A DNA stretch of 64,000 bases, taken from the NCBI RefSeq assembly GCF_000152865.1, contig NZ_CH672390.1:2273468-2337467 (forward strand). The letters run 5' to 3'. This document shows positions 1 through 10,745 of this stretch, piece after piece. How positions within the stretch are numbered: position 1 is the first letter of the stretch; each line of letters opens with the position of its first letter. The position numbers and the translations under genes are program-made. The notes below the pieces were generated by a model that searched no databases, was not told where the DNA came from, and saw only the letters and a list, made by a program, of their open reading frames with translations. This DNA comes from Erythrobacter sp. NAP1 (lineage in GTDB: Bacteria; Pseudomonadota; Alphaproteobacteria; Sphingomonadales; Sphingomonadaceae).

Positions 1-60
1 TTTGTGCAGCGCATCAATCCCTATTTGAGCCGGGAACAAATTTCCGACCTCTTCATTTAA
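1..60 (+). CDS. Possible 3' end of an upstream gene (partial)
   Basis: Frame 1 is open from the window edge to a TAA at 58-60 and would encode the C-terminal 19 residues of a protein (ending DLFI). It stops 27 bp before ahpC, so it could be the last gene of an upstream unit. A peroxide regulator such as OxyR is often found beside ahpC, but nothing in this short peptide identifies the family. It may equally be a chance open stretch. Confidence 0.3.
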   Translation, partial: FVQRINPYLSREQISDLFI

Positions 61-87
61 CTTCCAACTCAACGAGGAAACACACCC

Positions 88-654
88 ATGGGTATCATTG
101 GTTCGACCATCAAACCTTTCACCGCAACGGCCTTCAAGGCTGGCGAAGACTTCTATGAAGTTTCGGAGAAGGATCTCGAAGGCAAGTGGTCGGTTTTCTT
201 CTTCTATCCTGCTGACTGGACCTTCGTCTGCCCGACCGAGCTCGAAGACCTCGGCGAAAAGTACGAAATGCTCCAGTCGATGGGCGTCGAAGTGTTCGCG
301 GTTTCGACCGACACGCACTTCAGCCACAAGGCATGGCACGACACCTCGGAGAAGATCGGCAAGCTCAAGTTCCCGTTCCTCGGCGACCAGATGCATGTCC
401 TTTCGAACAACTTCGGCGTGCTGCGTGAAGGCGTCGGCCTTGCCGATCGTGCAACCTTCGTTGTCGACCCCGACGGCGTGATTCAGATCATGGAAATCAC
501 CTGCGAAGGCGTCGGCCGCAATGCCAACGAACTGACCCGCAAGATCAAGGCTGCTCAGTATGTTCGCGACAATCCCGGACAGGTTTGCCCGGCCGCATGG
601 GAAGAAGGAAGCGAAACTCTTGCACCTTCTCTGGATCTAGTTGGCAAGATCTGA
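88..654 (+). CDS. ahpC: AhpC, alkyl hydroperoxide reductase peroxiredoxin subunit
   Basis: Typical 2-Cys peroxiredoxin (188 aa, normal length). It reduces H2O2, alkyl hydroperoxides and peroxynitrite in the cytoplasm and is re-reduced by AhpF. The peroxidatic cysteine is C48 in FVCPTE and the resolving cysteine is C167 in VCPAAW. The conserved arginine of the active site lies in [11 protein letters not shown]. The ATG follows a GAGG ribosome site (74-77) at normal spacing. It is followed by ahpF, with a strong hairpin terminator between them, so ahpC is probably made in excess over ahpF. Family assignment is secure. Confidence 0.97.
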   Translation: MGIIGSTIKPFTATAFKAGEDFYEVSEKDLEGKWSVFFFYPADWTFVCPTELEDLGEKYEMLQSMGVEVFAVSTDTHFSHKAWHDTSEKIGKLKFPFLGDQMHVLSNNFGVLREGVGLADRATFVVDPDGVIQIMEITCEGVGRNANELTRKIKAAQYVRDNPGQVCPAAWEEGSETLAPSLDLVGKI

Positions 655-723
655 GTTTAGATAACACAGATAGGGCGCGCGCGGCTCCTCTCCCCTCCCT
701 CTCTCGCCGCGCCGCCCACCTTT

Positions 724-805
724 ACCCGGCCTTATACCGGGTCGTTTGAAGCCCGGGGCCTGACCCTCCCCCTCCCCCCCCAAAGTCAGGCTCCGGGCTT
801 TTTTT
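724..805 (+). terminator. Intrinsic terminator/attenuator between ahpC and ahpF
   Basis: A 14-bp stem with a single G-U pair (751-764 with 785-798) closes a pyrimidine-rich 20-nt loop and is followed by seven T (799-805), a textbook Rho-independent terminator. A smaller hairpin (ACCCGG 724-729 with CCGGGT 737-742) lies just upstream. Its place between two genes of one pathway suggests partial read-through into ahpF rather than a hard operon end. Confidence 0.85.
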
Positions 806-873
806 CTCACATTTTCGCATTCGGCGCGCCTCGCGCCGGAGCCCCACGTTTTCTCAGGCAAAGGTGTACGCCC

Positions 874-2463
874 ATGCTCGACGCAAACATGCAAATCCAG
901 CTCAAGCAATATCTCGCCAATCTTCGCGAGCCGATCGAACTCGTCGCATCATTGGACGATGGCGAGAAGTCCGCGCAGACCCGCGAATTGCTGACCGAGA
1001 TTGCCGAGTTGCACGAGATGGTCACCGCTTCGTTCGACGGCACGCATGAAAGGAAGCCAAGCTTCATCATCCGCCGTGCCTCGGATGCGAACAAGTGGGT
1101 ACGCTTTGCAGGCCTTCCGATGGGCCATGAATTTACCTCGCTGGTGCTCGCGCTGCTTTGGGCTGGCGGTCACCCGCCGAAAGTCGACGCCGACCTGATC
1201 GAACAGGTCCGCGCGCTCGAAGGCGATTATGAGTTCGAGATGTTCTTCTCGCTCTCATGCCACAACTGCCCCGACGTGGTGCAGGCTCTGACGCTGATGG
1301 CGCTTGAGAACACGCACATCACAGCGACGCTCATCGAAGGCGGAACCTTTCAGGACGAAGTCGAAGAACGCGGCGTGCTCGCGGTTCCTGCGACCTTCCT
1401 CAACGGTGAGAGCTTCTACAACGGCAAGATGGAGCTCGCAGAGATCCTCTCCAAGCTCGACAGCGGCGCCGACGAGAAGGCAGCCGAGAAGCTTTCGGCC
1501 AAGGACCCGTTTGAAGTGCTCGTTATCGGTGGCGGGCCCGCAGGTGCGGCTTCGGCGATCTACACCGCGCGCAAGGGTTTCCGCACCGGCATCGCGGCAG
1601 AACGCTTTGGCGGCCAGTTGCAGGACACGCTCGGCATCGAGAACCTGCCAGGCACATCCTACACCGAAGGCCCCAAGCTTTCCGACGACCTGAAGAAGCA
1701 GGTCGCGGAGAACGAAATCGACATGATGGACCTCGCCCGCGCAACCGAGCTTCGTCCGGCCAAGGAAGCTGGCGGCATGCATGAAGTGACACTGGCGAAT
1801 GGCGCGGTGCTGAAGTCGCGCTCGCTCATCCTCTCAACCGGCGCGCGCTGGCGCAATCTCGGCGTTCCGGGTGAAGCCGAATACCGCAACAAGGGCGTTG
1901 CCTACTGCCCGCACTGTGACGGCCCGCTGTTCAAGGGCAAGCGCATCGCGGTGATCGGCGGCGGCAACTCGGGTGTCGAAGCAGCCATCGACCTCGCCAA
2001 GATCGTCGGCCACGTGACGCTGATCGAATTCGACGCAAAGCTGCGCGCTGACGAAGTGCTCCAGCGAAAGCTGCGCAGCATGGACAATGTCGAGATCATC
2101 ACCAGCGGCCAGACGACCGAGATCACCGGCGACGGCGCAAGGGTGAACGGCCTCGTGCTCAAGGACCGCGAGAGCGGCGATGAGCGCCGGATCGATCTCG
2201 AAGGCGTGTTCGTCCAGATCGGCCTTGTGCCCAACACCGAATGGCTTGCCGACACCGGCCTCGAATTGTCGAAATTCGGCGAGATCATTGTCGACGACCA
2301 CGGCGCAACCAACCTGCCCGGCATCTATGCCGCAGGCGATGCGACCACGGTGAAGGACAAGCAGATCGTCGTCGCGATGGGCACCGGCGCAACCGCAGGC
2401 CTCGGCGCATTCGACTACCTCATCCGCAACGAGCCGGTCGACGAAATCGCACAGGCTGCGTAA
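874..2463 (+). CDS. ahpF: AhpF, alkyl hydroperoxide reductase flavoprotein subunit
   Basis: NADH-dependent disulfide reductase that regenerates AhpC (529 aa, normal length). The N-terminal double thioredoxin-like domain carries the redox pair C129/C132 (SCHNC). The thioredoxin-reductase-like part has an FAD-binding GGGPAG (about 219-224), the redox-active CPHC (C345/C348) and an NADH-binding GGGNSG (about 363-368). The ATG at 874 follows the attenuator-like hairpin by about 70 bp. Together with ahpC and katG it forms a peroxide-detoxification cluster. Confidence 0.96.
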   Translation: MLDANMQIQLKQYLANLREPIELVASLDDGEKSAQTRELLTEIAELHEMVTASFDGTHERKPSFIIRRASDANKWVRFAGLPMGHEFTSLVLALLWAGGHPPKVDADLIEQVRALEGDYEFEMFFSLSCHNCPDVVQALTLMALENTHITATLIEGGTFQDEVEERGVLAVPATFLNGESFYNGKMELAEILSKLDSGADEKAAEKLSAKDPFEVLVIGGGPAGAASAIYTARKGFRTGIAAERFGGQLQDTLGIENLPGTSYTEGPKLSDDLKKQVAENEIDMMDLARATELRPAKEAGGMHEVTLANGAVLKSRSLILSTGARWRNLGVPGEAEYRNKGVAYCPHCDGPLFKGKRIAVIGGGNSGVEAAIDLAKIVGHVTLIEFDAKLRADEVLQRKLRSMDNVEIITSGQTTEITGDGARVNGLVLKDRESGDERRIDLEGVFVQIGLVPNTEWLADTGLELSKFGEIIVDDHGATNLPGIYAAGDATTVKDKQIVVAMGTGATAGLGAFDYLIRNEPVDEIAQAA

Positions 2464-2472
2464 TTGGCTTTG

Positions 2473-2570
2473 CGCTCGCCCATCCGGGCGAGCGTCCTCG
2501 CTAGACGCCCTCCGCTGCGCTGCGGCCCCGCTGCGGGCGGGCGGTCGCCCTTGCGACACCTTTGGTGTCG
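2473..2570. repeat. Cluster of GC-rich inverted repeats between ahpF and katG
   Basis: The 293-bp gap between ahpF and katG has no gene. It starts with a perfect 9-bp hairpin (CGCTCGCCC 2473-2481 with GGGCGAGCG 2486-2494, 4-nt loop), then a GC-rich stretch containing GGGCG/CGCCC, and a 7-bp hairpin (CGACACC 2554-2560 with GGTGTCG 2564-2570). No T-run follows any of them. They may end ahpF transcription, stabilise mRNA 3' ends, or belong to a dispersed palindromic repeat family. Confidence 0.55.
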
Positions 2571-2638
2571 ATCCAGCTCAAGCTTGCTACCTTGTCGCCT
2601 ATCCGGTCGAAGACCAACCAAGGCTGCAATCGCAAAAT

Positions 2639-4937
<2,299 letters not shown>

Positions 4938-4998
4938 TCGAGCGGTTCAACGAGCCCCCCACCCTGACCGCGATTGCACACTTGGTCAGGGTCGCAAG

Positions 4999-5049
4999 AG
5001 GCCCCCGGCTTTCCTCCCTCAAGGAAAGGAAGACCGGGGGCCTTTCTTG
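4999..5049 (+). terminator. Terminator after katG
   Basis: AGGCCCCCGG (4999-5008) pairs perfectly with CCGGGGGCCT (5034-5043), and inside it CTTTCCT (5009-5015) pairs with AGGAAAG (5022-5028). A short T-rich tail (TTCTTGT) follows. It ends the katG transcript before the GNAT gene. Confidence 0.75.
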
Positions 5050-5116
5050 TATGGGGGCGCGGCGTTATTGCTGGCGCAGCACACGCCCAGACGGGAGTGG
5101 CGGACGGGAGGAGCGA

Positions 5117-5704
5117 ATGCAGCCAGTATCAGTCGTCGCAGCGGGAGAGGATCGGCGCGATGCGGTCCTCAAGACCATCACGCTCGGCTTTGCGACCGAT
5201 CCGGTGGCGCGCTGGGTTTGGCCCGATCCTGCGACCTATCTCGAAATCCAGCCGCAATTCGTCGATGCCTTTGGCGGAAACGGCTTTGCGCAAGGGACGG
5301 TCTACCAGACCCAATGCGGGCGTGCAGCGGCCCTCTGGCTCCCGCCCGAGGTCGAGCCTGATGGCGAGCGCATGCAAATGCTCGCGGCGCAAAGCGTCGC
5401 GCCTGAACGGATGGAGGAAATCGGCACCTTCATGGCGCAGATGGAGGACTATCATCCCACGGAACCGTGCTGGTATCTGCCGATGATCGCAGCCGATCCC
5501 TTTGCAACCGGACAGGGGCTGGGTGCGGCGCTGATGAAGCATGCGCTCGCGGTGGTCGATGAAAGCGCAATGCCCGCTTATCTGGAATCCTCGAACCCGA
5601 GGAACATCTCGCTTTATGAGCGCCACGGTTTCGAAGCCATTGGCGAGATCCAGCATGGTTCTTCGCCGGTGATGACACCGATGCTGAGGCCAGCGCGCAG
5701 CTAG
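5117..5704 (+). CDS. GNAT family N-acetyltransferase
   Basis: 195-aa protein with a GCN5-type acetyltransferase fold. The acetyl-CoA loop is visible as GQGLGAALMKHAL, followed by the family's Asn/Tyr-containing stretch (LESSNPRNISLYERHGFE). Substrate unknown. The start at 5117 was chosen for the GGGAGGAG site immediately upstream; the frame stays open further upstream but that part overlaps the katG terminator. Its stop shares a CTAG with the stop of the convergent LytTR gene. Confidence 0.85.
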   Translation: MQPVSVVAAGEDRRDAVLKTITLGFATDPVARWVWPDPATYLEIQPQFVDAFGGNGFAQGTVYQTQCGRAAALWLPPEVEPDGERMQMLAAQSVAPERMEEIGTFMAQMEDYHPTEPCWYLPMIAADPFATGQGLGAALMKHALAVVDESAMPAYLESSNPRNISLYERHGFEAIGEIQHGSSPVMTPMLRPARS

Positions 5705-6555
5705 ATCCAGCCGGCGGCCTTCAATTCGCTGACCTGCGCGCGGGCAACGGGCGCTTCGATCCCGCTTTCGAGCACCAGGCGCACATTGCGTCCCTCGCGC
5801 TTCACGTCTTCGACTGCGAGGCGCGCGACCCACCAGCTGCGGTGCACCTGCCGCCCTTCGATCTGCGAGACATGCACCATTGCATCGCGCAGCCGCATCA
5901 GCACTAGCTCAGAGCCGAGCGGCGTGTGGACGCGAACATAGTGGTCCTCCATCTCGAGCGCGATCACGTCGCTGCCGAGTTCTGCGGGCAACTGGTCGAG
6001 CAGCGGGTTTTCGGCCCGGCTGACTTCGCTTTGAGCGGACTGCACCTCCGCGCTGCCGTCGACCACGACATCCTCGATCCGATCCTCGGGTTCCGGCGGG
6101 GCATCATTGCCGCGCGCGCCGAGCACGTTGAAAAGCAGCGTCACCGCCCCGCCGATCACGAACACATAGAAGTACGTGGTCAACGCCTCCTCTAGCGGCG
6201 GCATCGTTGGCCAGTCGGGCATGTACTGCACGATATAGACGAGCGCGGTCATCGGCACCGTCGCCACCAGCACTCCGACGAACCACAGGGGCGCAACCGG
6301 CAGGTCGAGCGCCTCGTGCGCGCGGTCCACGAAGACGCCCATCGGTGAATAGATCGCATAACCGGCGAAGGCGAAGGCAAGCCATGAGATGAGCCGCACC
6401 GCGAGCGGCTGCTCAATCGAACCGAAGGGACCGATCACGGCAAGGAAAACGCCGATCACCGCCATGATCGCGAGGTCGGACAGGGTCTTGCGCAGAAACA
6501 GCCTGCCTTTGCCCATGCCCGTGCCCATCGACTGTTCGCTTGAAGCGTTTCCCAT
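5701..6555 (-). CDS. Membrane-anchored LytTR-family transcriptional regulator
   Basis: About 284 aa. The N-terminal half has four likely membrane helices (for example AIMAVIGVFLAVIG and LWFVGVLVATVPMTAL). After a variable linker rich in Asp/Glu comes a C-terminal LytTR DNA-binding domain, recognised by DVIALEMEDHYVRVHT, LVLMRLRDAM and QVHRSWWVAR. There is no receiver domain, so signal input is probably through the membrane part. The start is uncertain: 6555 is preferred because a longer frame to 6699 would run through a symmetric repeat region; 6528 is another option. It is divergent from a DUF2306 gene and probably regulates it. Confidence 0.8.
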   Translation of the reverse strand: MGNASSEQSMGTGMGKGRLFLRKTLSDLAIMAVIGVFLAVIGPFGSIEQPLAVRLISWLAFAFAGYAIYSPMGVFVDRAHEALDLPVAPLWFVGVLVATVPMTALVYIVQYMPDWPTMPPLEEALTTYFYVFVIGGAVTLLFNVLGARGNDAPPEPEDRIEDVVVDGSAEVQSAQSEVSRAENPLLDQLPAELGSDVIALEMEDHYVRVHTPLGSELVLMRLRDAMVHVSQIEGRQVHRSWWVARLAVEDVKREGRNVRLVLESGIEAPVARAQVSELKAAGWI

Positions 6556-6566
6556 GAGCCAGAAAT

Positions 6567-6683
6567 GCCTGCCCGTTCGCGCTTCGTAAAGTGGCAAATG
6601 GCGGGTTTCCGGGGCTTTTGCGCGCCATTTGACGAAGCTGTGCGCCGATCCGCGAAGGGGCGATTGCTGGTGAACGGGCAGGC
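6567..6683. promoter_or_regulatory. Nested inverted repeats in the LytTR/DUF2306 divergent promoter region
   Basis: Outer arms: GCCTGCCCGTTC (6567-6578) and its exact reverse complement GAACGGGCAGGC (6672-6683). Inner arms: CTTCGT (6582-6587) plus CAAATGGCG (6595-6603), matched by CGCCATTTG (6623-6631) joined directly to ACGAAG (6632-6637). All lie between the two divergent start codons. Symmetric sites at this position fit autoregulation and control of the neighbour by the LytTR protein. Confidence 0.55.
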
Positions 6684-6725
6684 GGCAGTTTGGCTGCAAC
6701 AGCTTACCGAAACGGAGAAACAGCC

Positions 6726-7277
6726 ATGACCGCCGCCATCACTTCAAACCCCTTCGCCGCCCTTAAGCGTTACAACGAGCCTGCTGGCACGATGGACCTG
6801 GGCCCTGTGACACGCGCTCTGGTTCTTGTGTCGGGAACGCTGATGACCGCTATCTGCATTCTCGCCATCGCCCGTGCGCTGCTCGGTTTCACGCCGGACC
6901 TGCCGCATCTCGGAAACATCGCGGTCATGTTCCATGTCGCGACCGTCATTCCGTGCGTCCCGCTAGGCCTTTACCTGCTGGTGGCGCGCAAGGGCACGCC
7001 GATGCACAAGCAGTTGGGCAAGCTTTGGGTGGCATTGATGGTGACTACGGCAACCTCGACCCTGTTCATCCATGACGGCATGGCGCTGTCGTGGATCCAC
7101 ATCTTCGTGCCTTTCACCTACCGCGCATCATGGCTGATCGTGAAGACCGCGCGCGCTGGCGACATCAAGGCACACAAGGCGGAGATCGTCAGCTTGTTCC
7201 TTGGCGCTTTGATGATCCCCGGCATCTTCAGCTTCGTCATTCCGGGCCGCCTGATGAACGTGATGCTGTTCTGGTGA
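6726..7277 (+). CDS. DUF2306-type integral membrane protein
   Basis: 183-aa membrane protein with four predicted helices (VLVSGTLMTAICILAIARAL, IAVMFHVATVIPCVPLGLYL, a segment around LWVALMVTTATSTL and one near IVSLFLGALMIPGIF). The GTPMHKQLGKLW stretch between helices 2 and 3 is typical of the DUF2306 family, whose biochemical role is unknown. The ATG at 6726 has an ACGGAG site. It diverges from the LytTR regulator, suggesting a functional pair. Its stop is 7 bp from the convergent Smr gene. Confidence 0.8.
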   Translation: MTAAITSNPFAALKRYNEPAGTMDLGPVTRALVLVSGTLMTAICILAIARALLGFTPDLPHLGNIAVMFHVATVIPCVPLGLYLLVARKGTPMHKQLGKLWVALMVTTATSTLFIHDGMALSWIHIFVPFTYRASWLIVKTARAGDIKAHKAEIVSLFLGALMIPGIFSFVIPGRLMNVMLFW

Positions 7278-7284
7278 GACGCAT

Positions 7285-7866
7285 TCAGCGCTGGCGTTTA
7301 AGCACCAGATAAAGCGCGCCCTCGCCTCCATGGCGGATATGGGCGCGCCGGACCGCAGCGATGGCATCGGCATGACGGCTTGCGGCAAGCCAGTCGAGCA
7401 GTTTGGCCCGGATCGCCCCGCGCTTGGTCGCCCGGTCAGCAGGGTCAGCAGGCCGTTCCCGCCCCGCGATCACCAGCACCACCCGCGCTCCCATGCTACG
7501 CGCCTGGTCGATCCCGTCCATGATCCGGCCATAGGCAGAATCAAGCGAGTGCCCGTGCAGATCGAGCGTGTAGTCGGGCGCGATCTGGCCCGCCTTGAGC
7601 TTGCGGTTCCAATGCGAATCGAGCCCCGGATCGGGCTTGATCCGGCGCGGAGGTGCAGGAGCAGGCTGACGCCGCGCTTGGGTCGTCGGAGCGGGCCGGG
7701 CTTTGACAGGCTTCGGCTTTGGAGCGGCGGGTTTGACCGCCTTAGTCGCCGTCGTGTCGGAAGCAGGTTGCGGCGGCACGCGCTTGCCCGCCATCGGTGT
7801 CACGCTTTGCGCAAGCCTCGCCCATGCGGTCTGCTCCGCTTCCGAAAGGCCGCGCGGGATGCTCAT
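7285..7866 (-). CDS. Smr/MutS2-C domain protein
   Basis: 193 aa. The N-terminal ~85 residues are Pro/Ala/Lys-rich and probably disordered. The C-terminal half is a stand-alone Smr domain with the LDLHG motif and the closing RHGGEGALYLVL stretch. Smr domains cleave nucleic acids (mRNA in collided ribosomes in several bacteria), so a nuclease role is plausible but untested here. The start overlaps the mltA stop by 4 bp (ATGA), so the two are co-translated. Confidence 0.85.
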   Translation of the reverse strand: MSIPRGLSEAEQTAWARLAQSVTPMAGKRVPPQPASDTTATKAVKPAAPKPKPVKARPAPTTQARRQPAPAPPRRIKPDPGLDSHWNRKLKAGQIAPDYTLDLHGHSLDSAYGRIMDGIDQARSMGARVVLVIAGRERPADPADRATKRGAIRAKLLDWLAASRHADAIAAVRRAHIRHGGEGALYLVLKRQR

Positions 7867-9143
7867 TGCTGGTCGTTGAGGCGTGCGACAGTGCCCTTGG
7901 GCAGCAGCAGGAGCGCGGACCCGCGCGCGCTCATCCCGCCCGCGATTTCGCGCGCATCGGCGCCTGCACCCCAGAAAGTATCGAAGCGGTTTGCGCCCTT
8001 GATTGCGCCGCCCGTGTCCTGCGCGATCCAGAGCCCGTCCGCGACGTCACGGTCGAGGTCGAGCCATACCGGAGCGCCTAGCGGGACGAAGGCGGGGTCC
8101 GCTGCGACCGAAGCCTCGCGCCGGACAGGGACGCCGAGAGCGCCGAGAGGCCCGTCGCCGCGCAACTCGCGGAAGAAAATCCAGCTCTTGTTGAGGCGCA
8201 TGAGCTCGCGGCCCTCACGCGGATTTTCGCGGATATAGGCCATGATCCCTTGCATCGATCCGGGATATTGGCCCGGCCCGTCACCCAGCAGCCCGCGCTC
8301 GCGCATCACGCCGCCAATGCCGGTGTAGCCGCGCCCGTTCTGTCCGGCATAACCGATGCGAATGACTTCGCCGTCGGGCAAGCGCAGGCGGCCCGAGCCC
8401 TGAATTTGCAGGAAGAAGAACTCGACCGGGTCCGCTGCCCAGCCGATTACCGGAACGCGGCCTTCGAGCGCGCCGTCCTCAATCTCGGCCCGTTCGTAAT
8501 AGGGCACGAAATTACCATCGCTGTCATAGCGGCCAAGCGGCGCGCGTCCCTCTCGCTCGGATGCGGGCGTGTCGGCGGGCCATGCGCGCACCAGGTCGTC
8601 GGGCATCGCATAAACGGGCACGTCATATCCGGGACGGCGGGTTCGGCTGCCGAGAATTTCCGGCTCGAAATAGCCGGTCGCGAACGCGCTGCCGTCGCCG
8701 ATACGCGCGGTTTCGAAGTGCTGCTGGAAAAAGCGCGGCGCATCGCTGACCGGCCAGCCCACCGCGGCTTCGCACGATGGGCGCCAGTCTGCGCCATAGG
8801 CAAGACCGCTGCGATCTTCGCGCGCGAGCAATTGCGGGCAGCTTTCGATGTAGCTTGCAAGCGCAGTCCCGGCATCCTCGCGGTTTAGACGAAGCGCGCC
8901 GACGCTTGGCCCGCGCACGACTCCGGCGAGCGCGGCGCTGGCGGCGGCTGCGGCTGGCGGCGGCGTTGTCACCACGGGGCGCGGCGGATTGCTTTCAGGA
9001 ACGAGGCGGATGCAGGCGGTGAGCAGGACAAGCGCGGTGAGCGCAGTGCCAAGCCCTGCGCCGACCGATTTGAAACTGCGAGCTTTGGTGTCGGGCCCGC
9101 CGAGCCAGATCACCCCGGCATCAGACGCGCGCCCGCCCCACAC
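7863..9143 (-). CDS. mltA: MltA, membrane-bound lytic murein transglycosylase A
   Basis: 426-aa lipoprotein. A lipobox ending LLTAC places the lipidated Cys near residue 44, followed by a Pro-rich tether. The MltA domain (GYFEPEILGSR onward) is followed by the 3D double-psi barrel with WIAQDTGGAIKGANRFDTFW, which contains the catalytic Asp. It cleaves peptidoglycan to 1,6-anhydromuropeptides at the outer membrane. The stretch before the lipobox is unusually long, so an internal GTG at 9113 may be the real start. It lies 6 bp after the Tim44-like gene, which is upstream in the same operon. Confidence 0.93.
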   Translation of the reverse strand: MWGGRASDAGVIWLGGPDTKARSFKSVGAGLGTALTALVLLTACIRLVPESNPPRPVVTTPPPAAAAASAALAGVVRGPSVGALRLNREDAGTALASYIESCPQLLAREDRSGLAYGADWRPSCEAAVGWPVSDAPRFFQQHFETARIGDGSAFATGYFEPEILGSRTRRPGYDVPVYAMPDDLVRAWPADTPASEREGRAPLGRYDSDGNFVPYYERAEIEDGALEGRVPVIGWAADPVEFFFLQIQGSGRLRLPDGEVIRIGYAGQNGRGYTGIGGVMRERGLLGDGPGQYPGSMQGIMAYIRENPREGRELMRLNKSWIFFRELRGDGPLGALGVPVRREASVAADPAFVPLGAPVWLDLDRDVADGLWIAQDTGGAIKGANRFDTFWGAGADAREIAGGMSARGSALLLLPKGTVARLNDQQ

Positions 9144-9149
9144 GAAGGA

Positions 9150-9809
9150 TCAGCCTTCGTCGGTTTCGTCGAGAACCCAGTTGGGATCGCGCGAGCCGAT
9201 ATTGCGCGAGAAGGTCCACACGTCGCGGCTTTCGATTGCATCGTCGAGCGAACCAGCGACCACGACACCATCCTTGTCGCGCGTCACCGCAGCGATGTCG
9301 GCGACGAACAGCACCGCGATGCGGGCCATGCGACCGTCCATCGAAGCCGAGTGGATTCGCGTCTCTTCGATACGGATCAGCTTGTTGTCGAGCGTGTGCC
9401 CAGCCTCCTCGCGCGCGTCGATCGCAGCGGAGAAACCGGCATAGACATCGTCATCGCACAGTTCGCGCAGGGTATCCTTGTCGCCTTCCCAGAACCCTTC
9501 GAGGACCATCTCGTAAGCGCCCTTCGCGCCGTCCATGAACTGGCCAATGTCGAACGAACGGTCGGCACTGGCGATTTCGCGCACGCCGCGTTCGACCGCA
9601 GGCATGACGCCTTCGAGTTCAATGGAGCGCTGCGGAGCGGGTTGCGCGGGCTGACCGGCGATCGGCGGCTGTGCCTGAGGCTTGTCGCCGGCATCGAAAC
9701 GCTGGGGTACCGATTCCTCTTCATGCTCTGCACGCCGGCCGAGCACGGAATAAAGCCTAAGCCCCAGGAAGGCTGCAATCATGGCGAGGATGACGATTTC
9801 TAGAATCAC
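9150..9809 (-). CDS. Tim44-like domain protein
   Basis: 219-aa protein with one N-terminal membrane helix (EIVILAMIAAFLGLRLYS), a charged/Pro-rich linker, and a Tim44-like domain related to the mitochondrial import adaptor. The GTG at 9809 (AAGG 7 nt upstream) is preferred, because alphaproteobacterial homologues begin directly with this helix. The frame continues upstream to an ATG at 9848, but those residues look non-conserved. The neighbouring secB, mltA and smr genes are often linked to it, hinting at a role in envelope protein handling. Confidence 0.82.
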   Translation of the reverse strand: MILEIVILAMIAAFLGLRLYSVLGRRAEHEEESVPQRFDAGDKPQAQPPIAGQPAQPAPQRSIELEGVMPAVERGVREIASADRSFDIGQFMDGAKGAYEMVLEGFWEGDKDTLRELCDDDVYAGFSAAIDAREEAGHTLDNKLIRIEETRIHSASMDGRMARIAVLFVADIAAVTRDKDGVVVAGSLDDAIESRDVWTFSRNIGSRDPNWVLDETDEG

Positions 9810-10172
9810 GTTAGTACCTTGATACCCTTTCGGCGTGGGGCGACACACCTGATCTTGTCCAGACAGCTATCTTACCGACAGCGTCACCCTAACAATACAT
9901 AGTTACGGCGACTGTTCCAGCCAGATGCGTCTCGTCCCATAAATAGGCATCAAATTCAATTCGCCAACGTCAAATCGGATGCAGTTCGGCGCGAAGTGGT
10001 GCCGTGATGGCGCAATATTGAGCCGCTTGCCGAGAGACCTTCGCCTGAGCGGCTGCCCATTGCCTCTATCACCCGCCCCTGCTAGGCGCGCGCCCTTGAC
10101 GAGATCAACGCATCGCACAGGCTGGGTCAGCTGGCCGCGCGGGGCAATATCAGACCACCACACGAAAGACTT
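9810..10172. other. 363-bp divergent intergenic region upstream of secB
   Basis: No convincing gene in any frame. The region must hold the promoters for secB (plus) and for the Tim44-mltA-smr operon (minus). I see a TTGACG element near 10097 but no well-spaced -10 partner, and no clear palindrome or RNA fold. Confidence 0.4.
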
Positions 10173-10718
10173 ATGACCATGGCCGAAGAAGGCGACATTC
10201 TCACCGACCTCAACAATCCGGGCGCAGGCGCAAACGGCGCTGACAACCAGCCGGCAGCCGGGATCATCACCCAGTATGTGAAGGACATGTCGGTCGAAAA
10301 CCCGAATGCGCCCGAAGTCTTCCAGTGGACCGACCAGCCCAAGGTCGACGTGCAGTTCAACATCGGCGCTCAGCCCAAGGGCGAGCAGGTCACCGAGGTC
10401 GAATTGAAGATCAACGTCACCGCCACCACCGACAAGGGCCCGGCCTACATCGTCGAGCTTTCCTATTGCGGCCTCGTCGGCCTGCGCAACATTCCCGATG
10501 AGCAGGCGCACGCTTTCCTCTTCGCCGAAGCACCGCGCATCCTGTTTCCCTTCGCACGCCGCGTTGTTTCGGACGCCGTTCGCGATGCAGGCTTCCCGCC
10601 ATTGAACGTCGATCCGATCGACTTCAACGGCCTTTACATTCAGCAGCTTCAGGCACGCCGCCAGCAGGAAGCGGGCGCAGGTGGCGACACCCCGCCGGCT
10701 CCTTCGGGCGACGCGTAA
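10173..10718 (+). CDS. secB: SecB, protein-export chaperone
   Basis: 181 aa. Homotetrameric chaperone that keeps preproteins unfolded for SecA/SecYEG. The core is recognisable from QYVKDMSVENPNAPEVF, the paired beta strands with KINVTATT, the ELSYCGLVGL segment, and the LFPFARRVVSD helix followed by FPPLNVDPIDFNGLY. The C-terminal Gln/Gly/Pro tail is variable in the family. ATG at 10173 or 10179; a GAAAG site precedes the first. Confidence 0.96.
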   Translation: MTMAEEGDILTDLNNPGAGANGADNQPAAGIITQYVKDMSVENPNAPEVFQWTDQPKVDVQFNIGAQPKGEQVTEVELKINVTATTDKGPAYIVELSYCGLVGLRNIPDEQAHAFLFAEAPRILFPFARRVVSDAVRDAGFPPLNVDPIDFNGLYIQQLQARRQQEAGAGGDTPPAPSGDA

Positions 10719-10745
10719 GCTGGATCTGAACGCGGGCCTTTAGGG

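Noticed and set aside
1834..2559. 241-codon frame antisense to ahpF
   Set aside because: No recognisable domain; fully opposite to a clear gene.
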